Source: CADEED01 sp963842515
Lineage (GTDB): Bacteria > Pseudomonadota > Gammaproteobacteria > Steroidobacterales > Steroidobacteraceae
DNA length: 64,000 nucleotides
Assembly (NCBI GenBank): GCA_963842515.1
Contig: CAWJGO010000002.1
Span: 682,001-746,000, forward strand
Reading direction: 5' to 3'
Shown: positions 53,873 through 62,682 of the stretch, piece after piece
How the letters are laid out: every line of letters begins with the position of its first letter
Numbering within the stretch: position 1 is the stretch's first letter
Position numbers and translations under genes: made by a program
Notes under the pieces: generated by a model
The model's database searches: none
What the model was told of the DNA's origin: nothing
Seen by the model: only the letters and a program-made list of their open reading frames with translations

Positions 53873-55023
53873 GGTGGATTGGCTCCTTGCGGTGTCCCGA
53901 GGCGCATTGGCGCTGAACTGCGGTCGAGTAGTTCGAGATAACGCGCGGCCACGCCGCTCGTGTATTCCCGCATCGCGAACTCGCGCGCACGCCGCCCGAT
54001 GAGCTTGAGGTCGACATCGAACTCGAGCAGGCCGCGGATGGCTTCACGCATCTCATCCACCGAGGTTGCGACACGGCCGAGCGACATACGGCGGATCAGC
54101 GCATCGGGGTCGAAGAACGAAACCACGGGTACGCCGCGAATCCAGGCCTGCAGGAAGGTGTTCGGAAAACCTTCGATGCTCGAGGTGTTGAGGAACACCT
54201 TGGCGCGATCGAACAACGCGCCGACCTCGGCGTAACGCACCGCACCGAGCATGGTCACGTTGGGCAGCCGGGCGGCAGCCGCCTGCACGTCTTCGTAATA
54301 GACCTCTCCGCCCGGCATCGGTCCACCAGCGAGCGTGAAATTGACCTGCGGCAGCTGCCTGGCAAGCTCGAGCGCGAGCTCGGGACGTTTCAACGCGCGC
54401 AGGTTGCTGACCCACAACACGTCGATGTCCTTGGAGACGTTCGTGTCTGGGCGCGGCGGTTCGACCATCATGTTGACGACAGTGCTCGAAAGGCCATGGT
54501 TGTCACGCAGCAGCTGCGCCTGGGACTCGGTCTGCGCGGCGATCACATCGGCGCGCCGCATGCCGTAGCTGAACAGCCGGCGATCCCGCCAGAACTGGAT
54601 GCGGCCATGTTCCTTCTCGCAGTCGCTGTCGGAAGCGATGCGGAAGACGAAACGGCGCCCGGTGGCGCGGCAGAACCACGCGGTGATGCCGGTGTAGGCC
54701 CCGGCGGGAGACTGATAGTAGATGTCGGCGTCGGCAGCCATCATCGCCGACAACAATCGCGTGGCGCGCGGGTGAAAGAAGCGCAGGCCTCGCACGCCGC
54801 CGTGACGAGTGTGCGCGGCGATGGCCGTGATGCCGTCGACCTCGCGCCGCTCGCCCTGGCCCTCGTCGTGCACGATCATCGACACGTCGTGGCCGAGATC
54901 GCGCCAGGCGCGCGCCAGCAGCACGTGCTGGATGGCTTCACCGCCGATGTACTTCGGATTGTCCTCGCCGGACAACATGCCGTAGGAATCGAGGCCGACG
55001 ATGCAGATGCGGCGGGCGCTCAT
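53869..55023 (-). CDS. GT4-family glycosyltransferase
   Basis: A 384-residue glycosyltransferase: RRICIVGLDSYGML at the N-terminus, DVLWVSNLRALKRPELAL at the domain junction and NTSSIEGFPNTFLQAWIRG as the donor site. The frame runs far upstream inside the polymerase gene in another frame; the real start is ATG 55021-55023, giving a 4-bp overlap with the polymerase stop. Confidence 0.9.
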   Translation of the reverse strand: MSARRICIVGLDSYGMLSGEDNPKYIGGEAIQHVLLARAWRDLGHDVSMIVHDEGQGERREVDGITAIAAHTRHGGVRGLRFFHPRATRLLSAMMAADADIYYQSPAGAYTGITAWFCRATGRRFVFRIASDSDCEKEHGRIQFWRDRRLFSYGMRRADVIAAQTESQAQLLRDNHGLSSTVVNMMVEPPRPDTNVSKDIDVLWVSNLRALKRPELALELARQLPQVNFTLAGGPMPGGEVYYEDVQAAAARLPNVTMLGAVRYAEVGALFDRAKVFLNTSSIEGFPNTFLQAWIRGVPVVSFFDPDALIRRMSLGRVATSVDEMREAIRGLLEFDVDLKLIGRRAREFAMREYTSGVAARYLELLDRSSAPMRLGTPQGANPP

Positions 55024-56336
55024 GTGCGCTCCTCCGGGATCGCCCAGCCGTAGAGGTCGCGTCGCGGCCGCGGTCCTCGCATGCGCGCCTGATCGGCCGC
55101 CGTGTCCGCGGCCGGCACTGTCACCGGGCTGCGCTCCACGCACAGCACCAGGCGCATGACGAGGCCGGCGTAAATCCAGAAGTAGTACCACGGCGTGTGC
55201 AGATCGACGAAGAACACCGCGGTGGCGACACCCACGGTTCCGAGCACGAACGCGATCAGCTGCCCACGCAGCGGCGGCGCCGCGCGCAGGCTGGCACGGC
55301 GCGCGCGTCCGATGGCGGTGAACAGTAGATAGGTGCCGAAGATAAGCCCGATGAGCCCGAGGTTGAACCACAGCGCCAGATAGTGATTGTGCGGCGAGAA
55401 CTGGAATGGCATCGACCAGTACACGTCCCAGCCGTACCCGGTGATGAAGGTGATGGGATTGGCGAACATCGCCGCCAGCGCGGTCGCCCAGATGTCGCTG
55501 CGGCCCGAAGAGGCGGTGCTGGCGTCGATCGAGCCCGTGCCGCCCATGCGCTCGGCGAGCAGGTTCCCATAGGGCGAGAAGGTGACCACCAGCACGAGCA
55601 GGATGAGCGAGCCGAACACCCATCCGGAGACGCGGCTGTATGAAACGAGGTGGCGGTACAGGTAGGCGCCCACCGCGCAACACATCGCGAGCCCCACGAA
55701 TCCACCGCGCGACGCCGTCATGACCAGCGTCATCGCGCCGACGAGCGCGGCGCCGAACCAGAACAGCCGCCGCAGGCCGTGAGCCGCCACCGCGGCCGCC
55801 ACGGTCGCCGGCAGGAACAGCACGATGAACGCGGCGTACTGATTGGATTCACCGATCGCACCGGAGGTGCGGCCGTCGTCTCGGATGCGGAAGCCGAGGC
55901 TCATCACTCCGGTGGCGTCGAGAACCGTGACCAGATTGGCCAGCACCGAGCCGAGCAGCAGACCCTTGATCACCTTCATCGCATCGTCTGCCGTCCGCAC
56001 GCCGAACAGGAACACGAGGAAAAAGATGTAGTGGTCGATCAGGCCGCTCTTGAGCTTGATGCCGCTCGCGACCAGGTCGTAGTGAGGATAGTGGATGAGC
56101 AGCGCCGCAACCAACCAGGTGACGATGGCGTAGGCGATCATCACGATGAACGCGCCTTGCATCTGCCCCATCGCCGTCACCGACTGGCGACCTACCACCA
56201 TGCGCAGCGCCAGCGCCACGGCGATGCAATAAATGAGCAGGTTCTTGGCCGACAAACCCGGCAGGAGGCTCAGGTCTAAGTTGAGCGCATCCGTCGCCAG
56301 CAGGAAAAGCGCGGCAATTCCGAGAATCGTCGGCAT
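55020..56336 (-). CDS. O-antigen ligase/polymerase family membrane protein
   Basis: A 438-residue polytopic inner-membrane protein with about ten to twelve hydrophobic segments and a periplasmic loop containing SSGRSDIWATALA and FSPHNHYLALWFNLG, the Wzy_C/WaaL signature. In this context it most likely polymerises the exopolysaccharide repeat unit (Wzy function). It lies 64 bases after the priming transferase. Confidence 0.88.
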   Translation of the reverse strand: MPTILGIAALFLLATDALNLDLSLLPGLSAKNLLIYCIAVALALRMVVGRQSVTAMGQMQGAFIVMIAYAIVTWLVAALLIHYPHYDLVASGIKLKSGLIDHYIFFLVFLFGVRTADDAMKVIKGLLLGSVLANLVTVLDATGVMSLGFRIRDDGRTSGAIGESNQYAAFIVLFLPATVAAAVAAHGLRRLFWFGAALVGAMTLVMTASRGGFVGLAMCCAVGAYLYRHLVSYSRVSGWVFGSLILLVLVVTFSPYGNLLAERMGGTGSIDASTASSGRSDIWATALAAMFANPITFITGYGWDVYWSMPFQFSPHNHYLALWFNLGLIGLIFGTYLLFTAIGRARRASLRAAPPLRGQLIAFVLGTVGVATAVFFVDLHTPWYYFWIYAGLVMRLVLCVERSPVTVPAADTAADQARMRGPRPRRDLYGWAIPEERT

Positions 56337-56400
56337 GTTTCAGGCTCGTCCGGGTGGCAGGTATGCAGTTGTTGCGAAGCCCTCGTGTTTCGACATCTTG

Positions 56401-57834
56401 TCAGTACGCACGGTCCGTCCGGATCACTGCCATTGCGGTCGCCAAAATGATTTCGATATCGAGCATCGGCGACCACCGACGCATATATTCCAGATCGAAC
56501 AGCACGCGCGCCTCCATCAGCTCCACTCGGGCGGTCTCGCCGCGGCATCCGCGCACCTGCGCGAGTCCTGTGATACCCGGCAGAACCTTGTGGCGCACCA
56601 TGTACCGTTTGATGAGCTTGCGGTACTCCTCGTTATGGGCCACCGCGTGTGGGCGCGGTCCTACGATGCTCATCGTTCCCTGCAATACGTTAATTAGCTG
56701 CGGCAACTCGTCGAGCGACCAGCGGCGCAAGTGCTTGCCGAGCGGCGTCACGCGTGTGTCATTTCGCGCCGCCTGCGTCACGTGCGCGCCGTTTTCGCAC
56801 ACCGTCATCGTGCGGAATTTGAATACGTTGATTTCGTGGCCATCGAGGCCGTATCTACGCTGGCGGAACAGCACCGGGCCCGGTGAGCCGCGCTTGACCG
56901 CGATCGCGATGCCTAACAACAACGGCGACAGCAGCACCATCGCGGCACTGGCGATGCTCACGTCCATGAGCCGCTTTACCAGCCCCCGATAACCGTGGAA
57001 CGGTGTCTCGCACATCGCCACCACCGGCAGACCTAAGATTTCGCTGGCGCGCTGCTGGATCATGTCGAAACCGGAGACGTCTGGCAGGAAGTAGATGGAT
57101 GCGGTGGTATCGCCCAGCTCGTGCACGAGGTCGCGCACACGAGCCACCTGGCCCGGGGGGATGGCGATGAAGATCATGTCGATGTTGCGCCCGTTGACGA
57201 ACGCCGCCACGTCCTGGAAGCGGCCGAGCAGCTGCGCGTGCTCGGAGCATCCGAGACGGTCGCTGCCACGATCGTCGAAGAAGCCGGCGACGGAGATGCC
57301 GAGCTCCACATGCAGCTTGAGCCGCTTGGTGAGCTCCATGCTGGCAGTGGTGCAGCCGACCACCACGGCGCGGCGTGCCTGTGCGGCGTCTCGCAGCAGC
57401 GCGCGGGTCACACCCTGCAGCAGCAGCGACAGCATGACGAGCAGGATCGGCGTCACCAGCACCCAGGTGACGATGACCCGGCGCGAAAAGTCTTCGGAAA
57501 ACTTCGTGACGTAACCGAGCGCCAGCAGCGCGGCAACCAGCACGGCCCAGCGGAGCAGCAGATTGGTGGCGAGCTCGAGCCTGCCGGCAACGATCTGCGA
57601 GCTGGAATTGCGCGAAGGGATGACGGCGAGCGTGAAGGTGGCGGCGACGATCGACAGCACGAGGAAAGGCTTGTCGAACTCCACGTCATAGAGACGCGTG
57701 AGCGGATAGAACATCACGCCTGCGAGCACCGCCGGCAATGCATCCATGAGCCACAGCAGCACAGGCGCGGCCAGCGACATGCCGCGCTTGAAGATGATCG
57801 GTTGACTGATCTGGTGTTGGTATTCTGAGCTCAT
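56401..57834 (-). CDS. Undecaprenyl-phosphate sugar phosphotransferase (WcaJ type)
   Basis: A 477-residue membrane enzyme that starts repeat-unit synthesis by moving a sugar-1-phosphate to undecaprenyl phosphate. Four N-terminal membrane segments are followed by a nucleotide-binding-like CoA-fold region and a C-terminal bacterial sugar transferase domain. The latter shows KRLMDVSIASAAMVLLSPLL, GPVLFRQRRYG, FKFRTM and RRWSLDELPQLINV. The start is ATG 57834. It opens the downstream operon; a terminator separates it from the pectate-lyase-like gene. Confidence 0.93.
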   Translation of the reverse strand: MSSEYQHQISQPIIFKRGMSLAAPVLLWLMDALPAVLAGVMFYPLTRLYDVEFDKPFLVLSIVAATFTLAVIPSRNSSSQIVAGRLELATNLLLRWAVLVAALLALGYVTKFSEDFSRRVIVTWVLVTPILLVMLSLLLQGVTRALLRDAAQARRAVVVGCTTASMELTKRLKLHVELGISVAGFFDDRGSDRLGCSEHAQLLGRFQDVAAFVNGRNIDMIFIAIPPGQVARVRDLVHELGDTTASIYFLPDVSGFDMIQQRASEILGLPVVAMCETPFHGYRGLVKRLMDVSIASAAMVLLSPLLLGIAIAVKRGSPGPVLFRQRRYGLDGHEINVFKFRTMTVCENGAHVTQAARNDTRVTPLGKHLRRWSLDELPQLINVLQGTMSIVGPRPHAVAHNEEYRKLIKRYMVRHKVLPGITGLAQVRGCRGETARVELMEARVLFDLEYMRRWSPMLDIEIILATAMAVIRTDRAY

Positions 57835-57870
57835 ACCGCGGCGCACTACCCTGTGACAGCGCCAGAATAG

Positions 57871-57900
57871 AAAAAGGCTGACGTTTGCGACGCCAGCCTT
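57871..57900 (-). terminator. Rho-independent terminator after the pectate-lyase-like gene
   Basis: AAGGCTG-A-CGT and ACG-C-CAGCCTT pair around a short loop (57874-57900). On the minus strand the hairpin is followed by a T-run (complement of 57871-57875). It lies 61 bases after the pectate-lyase-like gene. Confidence 0.85.
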
Positions 57901-57960
57901 GTTCCCTACACTCTATCGGCCGAACGATTACACGTGACCGCAATGTCCCGCGTCGCGAGT

Positions 57961-59388
57961 TCAGCGCACCGACAACGCCGGCGGAGAGGTTGGACTGCCG
58001 GACTGCACGACGCCAGCCAGCGTCTGATCCATCGAATGCAGCCAGTTCTCGAGGTTGGAATAGCCGTTCGTCGCGATGCGGTTGTGGTTCGCGGGCAAAG
58101 TCAGCGTGCGCCGATTCTGTGCGAGCGAGGGCCAACCCCCGGCATTCTTGGCGCACCGCGACGAGCCGTTTGCTGACACGCAATTGATGATCTGGCCATT
58201 GCGGTTCTTCACATTGAGCACGATGCGCTTGTCGACCGAATCGCGATCGGTGGGCCGCGCCCCTGCGAACTTGAGCACGCGGTCATACACGGCATTACCC
58301 GCGGTGCGGCGCGCGGTGAGCCCGCTGTTCCAGACCGGGATGGTTACCGACTGCAGGAGGCTGGCCAGTACGTCACCGCCCGTGAGCATGACCAGGGCGC
58401 TGCCACTCGACGGCGCGTAGTTGTCGTTGGTGTACACGCGGCTGCCGATGACCAGCGAGTACGCGGTGTTGGTGCGCACGAACACCGGCCTGGTGTCGCG
58501 GCCGAATGACGGACCGCGCAGGAACACGTTGCCGGCCACCGAGCTCCTGGTGATGCGGCCGCTCTGGCTCTGAAGATCCAGGTCCATGTCGGCGCGGTTG
58601 TAGACCAGGTTGTTGACGAACACCAGCTCCGCGGCGCGCGACAGCGGGTTGCGCTCCACGGTGTGCGCAAACAGGTTACCCACCATGGTGATGCTGCTGC
58701 CCGGGTGGCTGCCTAACAACACGCCGAAGCCGTGTTTCTCGTAGCCGCTGCCGTCGTCCTGGGGATGAATGGACTCGTTGAGCGGCTCGGCGAAGATGTT
58801 GTTGGTGAAAGTGATGTTGTCGTGCGGGCCCCAGGTGCTCGCGATCTCGTCGATGGCCCAGCTGAACGAGCAATGGTCGATGACGATGTTTCGCACCGGC
58901 TTGGTGGCATTTCCCTCGATCTTGAGCGAATCGCGATTGTCCGGGTTCGGCCCATTGGTGTCGTCGCCGGTGCGGACGCGGATGTGCTGGATGAGGATAT
59001 CGGAGGCGTGAATGGTGATCGCGGCGCCGCGCAACATGATGCCCGGCGACGGCGCGGTCTGGCCGGCGATGGTCAGCTTGTCGTTGCGGATCACGAGGTC
59101 GGAGGTCAGGCGGATGGTGCCGGACACTTCGAACACGCAGGTTCGCGCGGTGGTGCCATCGACGCACGCCTTGAGCGATCCGGCGCCGCTGGCGTTGAGA
59201 TTGGTGACCTTGTACACCGTGCCGCCGCGGCCGGCGGGCGTGTCGATACCGAAGCCTGCGCCGCCAGGGATCACCGGGGCCGCCTGCGCGGGAGTCGCGC
59301 CAAACGCCAGCGCCGCGGCTAACAACGTCAGGGAGATCATGGCGCGGCGCGCGGGTGCATGGGTGTGGCGGACACTAGCAAGCTTCAT
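57961..59388 (-). CDS. Secreted pectate-lyase-like beta-helix protein
   Basis: A 475-residue exported protein. The signal peptide ends TPAQAAP near residue 36. A right-handed parallel beta-helix follows, with pectate-lyase-family features: GFGIDTPAGRGGTVYKVTNL, TIAGQTAPSPGIML, and VIDHCSFSWAIDE with possible calcium-binding acidic residues. It may cut or bind the exopolysaccharide made by the cluster. A 62-base gap separates it from the Ig/FN3 lipoprotein gene and a terminator follows it. Confidence 0.86.
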   Translation of the reverse strand: MKLASVRHTHAPARRAMISLTLLAAALAFGATPAQAAPVIPGGAGFGIDTPAGRGGTVYKVTNLNASGAGSLKACVDGTTARTCVFEVSGTIRLTSDLVIRNDKLTIAGQTAPSPGIMLRGAAITIHASDILIQHIRVRTGDDTNGPNPDNRDSLKIEGNATKPVRNIVIDHCSFSWAIDEIASTWGPHDNITFTNNIFAEPLNESIHPQDDGSGYEKHGFGVLLGSHPGSSITMVGNLFAHTVERNPLSRAAELVFVNNLVYNRADMDLDLQSQSGRITRSSVAGNVFLRGPSFGRDTRPVFVRTNTAYSLVIGSRVYTNDNYAPSSGSALVMLTGGDVLASLLQSVTIPVWNSGLTARRTAGNAVYDRVLKFAGARPTDRDSVDKRIVLNVKNRNGQIINCVSANGSSRCAKNAGGWPSLAQNRRTLTLPANHNRIATNGYSNLENWLHSMDQTLAGVVQSGSPTSPPALSVR

Positions 59389-59450
59389 TCAGGGAACCCC
59401 TCGGAAAAAGAGACAACCATTGTCAGATGGAAGGTTGTTTGCGGATCGGG

Positions 59451-60152
59451 TCAGATGGACTTCGCGGCCACCGTGGTCGGCGGCCCTTCGAGTCCGCCGG
59501 CATTCACGGCAACCACCGCGAAGTACCAGATGCCGGATTCGAGCGTCGTGAACTCATACGCGGTGGTGGCCGGGTTTCCGATCAGCACACTCTGGTCGAG
59601 ATCCGCGCTGTCGTGACCGTACAGGATGCGGTAGCCGGCGAGATCGTCGAGCGGCGAACCATCCATCTTCGAAGGAGGCCTTTCCCATTGCAGCGAGGCG
59701 ACGCCCGCGCCCGCGCCCGCATCCTCGAGCACTGTGATGGAAAACGGACCGGTGCTCGCTTCATGAGTGGCATCGGCCACAGCGATCATGATCGACTCGT
59801 GAATGCCAACGTCGTTTTCGCCGGGGGTGCCGGTGATGCGCCCGTTGTTCGGATCCATGCTCGCCCATGGCGGAAGATTGGCGACCGTGAAGCGCAGCGC
59901 GTCACCATCTGGGTCCGAGGCTACGGGTTGATAGTCGTAGGTCACGCCGACGCGGGCGTACTCGGTGACCTCGCCAGAAATCGTGGGCGCGTGATTCACG
60001 GTGGCCGGGGCCGGAGCCGCCGGCGGCGCGCCCGCCGATTGCCCGCCTGGAGGGTTGGCCTCACCACCACCGCCTCCACCACAGCCATGGCAGAACGCCA
60101 GCGGAAGCAGCGGTAGGAATGCGCTTACGAAATGGCGCGTGCGTCGTGTCAT
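59451..60152 (-). CDS. Lipoprotein with putative Ig and fibronectin III domains
   Basis: A 233-residue lipoprotein. The signal (FLPLLPLAFCHGC) leads to a Gly- and Pro-rich linker. A cadherin-like/Ig domain (VASDPDGDALRFTVANLPPW, GRITGTPGENDVG) and then a fibronectin type III domain (LDDLAGYRILYGHD, WYFAVVAVNAGG) follow. The start is ATG 60152 with GAGGA upstream. It could anchor or bind polysaccharide outside the cell. It is co-directional with the pectate-lyase-like gene. Confidence 0.85.
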   Translation of the reverse strand: MTRRTRHFVSAFLPLLPLAFCHGCGGGGGGEANPPGGQSAGAPPAAPAPATVNHAPTISGEVTEYARVGVTYDYQPVASDPDGDALRFTVANLPPWASMDPNNGRITGTPGENDVGIHESIMIAVADATHEASTGPFSITVLEDAGAGAGVASLQWERPPSKMDGSPLDDLAGYRILYGHDSADLDQSVLIGNPATTAYEFTTLESGIWYFAVVAVNAGGLEGPPTTVAAKSI

Positions 60153-60394
60153 CTGTCGGAGTCCTCTGTCAGTCACAGCTAGGCTTACGGCAGATTTAGG
60201 ACTTCGGTTGAATCCCTTTCAACGCGCCGGGCGAAAACTGCCCGACTCCTCCTACGTCGGCAGAAGGCGACAAACGAAACATTTCAATAGGTTATGTCTT
60301 CCCGGGGGTTTCCCCGAGTGGCGGAACTGTGAAGCGGCACCGAGCCGCCCGGGCGCACGCCTCTCTTATATATGTAGACGCCCAGTCCCTGTGG

Positions 60395-61843
60395 CTACCA
60401 GCAGATGCCCTCGTAGCGGCAAGGAAGCAAGTCGCGGTTGGGCAGGTTCACCAGGTCGAGAACGTAGTGCTCCGGGCGCAGCCGCGCCTGCAACGCATCG
60501 TTGAGCACGGACTGCTGCAGGCCGACCAGGATGACCTCGGAAGGATCGATCATGGCCTCGATGCTCGGACAGAGCAGCGAGCCGAGATGCGGAATGTTGG
60601 CATCGATGTAGCTGCGGTTGGCTCCTAACAACCGCGAGAGCTGCACTTCCGGATCGAAAATGCGCAACTCGCAGCCCTCGCCCAACAGGCGTTTGGCCAC
60701 GAGCACCAGCGGTGATTCGCGCAGGTCATCCGTTCCCGTCTTGAATGACAGCCCCAGCATGCCGACCTTCGGTCGGCCGAGCTTGAGGATCTTGTCCACC
60801 GCGTGATCGATGTGCACGCGATTGCTCGCCAGCAGGCTCGACAACATCGGCAGCACCAGGTCGTTCTGTTTCGCGATCATGGTGAGGGCGCGCAGGTCCT
60901 TGGGCAAGCAGGAGCCACCGAACGCGAAGCCGGGCTTGAGGTAGGCCGGTGAAATGTTCAGGCGCTTGTCGGCGCACACCAGCCGCATGACGTCGTGAGA
61001 ATCGATGCCCAACGACTGCGACACGCGGCCGATCTCGTTGGCAAATGTGATCTTGAGCGCATGGAACGCATTGCAGGCCATCTTCAACGCTTCCGCCACG
61101 CGAATGTTCGTGACGTGAAAGCGCGCATCGAGGTGCTGGAACAGCTCACGCACCACGGCGACGGCGGTTTCGCAATTGCCGCCGATGATGGTGTACGGCG
61201 GATGATCGTAGTCGCGGATCGAGGAACCCTCGCGCAGGAACTCCGGCTGAAAACACAAGCCGAAGTCCACGCCGGACTTCTTGCCGCTGACACGCTCGAG
61301 AATGGGTTCGATATCTCCCTCGACCGTACCCGGCTGCACCGTAGAGCGGATCACGATGGTGTGAAATTCGTCCTTGAGCTTCAGCGCGGCGCCGAGTTGC
61401 TCGGCCAGCCGCAGAATGGCAGTCAGATCCTGGCTGCCATTCGACGCGGAAGGGGTGCCAACGCAGACGAACGACAGTTCCGTGTCGCGCATCGCCCGCA
61501 GCGCATCGTCGGTGACGGACACGCGGCCCGAGTCCACGACGTCGCGCATCAGCTCCTGGATACCTTCTTCGAGAATCGGCGACTTGCCGGCACGAATGAG
61601 CCCGAGCTTCACCGGATCGATATCGACGCCGATCACCTGGTGCCCGTCGCGCGCCAGACAGGCGAGCGACACCGCACCGACGTACCCGAGCCCGAAGACG
61701 CTGATGCGCTTGAGCGAGGTGGCCCGGCGACTTTCGTTGGCCAGCGGACTGGCTCCATTTTCGTCCGCGCCAAATCTCTCCAGAACTGGGGCGCCTGTCC
61801 CCAATTCTCCGCCCGCCTCGCCATGCCCTTTAATAATAAGCAC
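60395..61843 (-). CDS. UDP-glucose/GDP-mannose 6-dehydrogenase family protein (AlgD-like)
   Basis: A 482-residue NAD-dependent dehydrogenase that oxidises a nucleotide sugar to the uronic acid. RISVFGLGYVGAVSLACLA is the NAD site, IRSTVQPGTVEG the middle motif, and FGGSCLPKDLRAL contains the catalytic Cys. It is closest in style to AlgD. The first 43 residues precede the normal family start and include a segment encoded by a GGGGAC hairpin. The only plausible initiation codon is the GTG at 61843, which overlaps the tyrosine kinase stop by 14 bases. The uronic acid fits with the heparinase. Confidence 0.92.
   Translation of the reverse strand: MLIIKGHGEAGGELGTGAPVLERFGADENGASPLANESRRATSLKRISVFGLGYVGAVSLACLARDGHQVIGVDIDPVKLGLIRAGKSPILEEGIQELMRDVVDSGRVSVTDDALRAMRDTELSFVCVGTPSASNGSQDLTAILRLAEQLGAALKLKDEFHTIVIRSTVQPGTVEGDIEPILERVSGKKSGVDFGLCFQPEFLREGSSIRDYDHPPYTIIGGNCETAVAVVRELFQHLDARFHVTNIRVAEALKMACNAFHALKITFANEIGRVSQSLGIDSHDVMRLVCADKRLNISPAYLKPGFAFGGSCLPKDLRALTMIAKQNDLVLPMLSSLLASNRVHIDHAVDKILKLGRPKVGMLGLSFKTGTDDLRESPLVLVAKRLLGEGCELRIFDPEVQLSRLLGANRSYIDANIPHLGSLLCPSIEAMIDPSEVILVGLQQSVLNDALQARLRPEHYVLDLVNLPNRDLLPCRYEGICW
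61782..61808 (-). repeat. GGGGAC-type hairpin inside the dehydrogenase N-terminus
   Basis: AGAACTGGGG and CCCCAATTCT pair with one G-T-type mismatch around a 7-base loop. On the minus strand the unit reads ATTGGGGACAGG and is translated into the GELGTGAPVLE segment of the dehydrogenase, upstream of its conserved fold. Confidence 0.75.
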
Positions 61844-62663
61844 TTTCGTTTCTTTCCTTCGAGCGATTCAACGCCACGCCCAGCAGGTTCATCTCGCTCA
61901 GCACTTCCTTGGCGCCGCGCAGCATGGCGCGCCCGCTCTTGCCTTCCGACACGACGAGCAGCAGCGAGTCGAATTGCGGCGCGAATGCCAGCACGTCGTC
62001 CGACGCGAGCAGTGGCGGCATGTCGAAAACCACGACCCGGCGCGGCATTTCGCGCTCGAGCGCCGCGGTGAACTCACCCATGCGCGGCGAATTCAGGAAT
62101 TCGGATGAATGCTGGAATGCGCGCGAATTCGGAATCACGCCGAGGCGTTCCGACTGCAGGTTGTAGACCACCTCATCGAGCTCCGCCTTGCCGAGCAGAT
62201 AGTCGGACAGGCCCTTTTCGAAGCTCATGCCGAGGTAGTTGGCGATCTGCGGCCGTTGCAGGTCGAGGTCGACGAGGAACACCCAGGTGTTCACGTCCTG
62301 CGACAGCGCCAGCGCGAGATTGATCGCGGTCATGGTCTTGCCCTCGCCCACCGACATTCCGGACACGGCGATTGAATGCCACTTGTGCATCTCGAGGCGC
62401 CGCAGCACACGCGTGCGCAAGATCTTGAAGGCGCGCAGTGCCGCCACGTCGGAGACCGCGGGCAATATGCAATTGCGCTCCATCGCGCGGGCATCCACGC
62501 TGGCCTGGCGGAAGCGCCGTGCCTGCTGCATCTCGGCCGGCGCAGCGCTGACCCGCCGCGCGCGCTGCCGCAGATTCACCGACTCGATGGTGTTGGTGCG
62601 CTCACCAGCACCCGCCTTGTCGGCAAAGTTTCGCCGGATCGCGTCTTCCATGGTGGTACTCAT
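61830..62663 (-). CDS. CpsD/EpsG-type tyrosine autokinase
   Basis: A 277-residue BY-kinase that phosphorylates its own tyrosine tail and controls polymer length with the chain-length protein. Walker A is SGMSVGEGKTMTA, Walker A' is VFLVDLDLQRP and Walker B is VVVFDMPPLL. The C-terminus ends ESAYY, a short two-tyrosine cluster. The start is ATG 62663; ATG 62678 is an alternative. It follows the chain-length gene by about 20 bases. Confidence 0.9.
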   Translation of the reverse strand: MSTTMEDAIRRNFADKAGAGERTNTIESVNLRQRARRVSAAPAEMQQARRFRQASVDARAMERNCILPAVSDVAALRAFKILRTRVLRRLEMHKWHSIAVSGMSVGEGKTMTAINLALALSQDVNTWVFLVDLDLQRPQIANYLGMSFEKGLSDYLLGKAELDEVVYNLQSERLGVIPNSRAFQHSSEFLNSPRMGEFTAALEREMPRRVVVFDMPPLLASDDVLAFAPQFDSLLLVVSEGKSGRAMLRGAKEVLSEMNLLGVALNRSKERNESAYY

Positions 62664-62682
62664 TGATTTGTCTCTCATTGGG

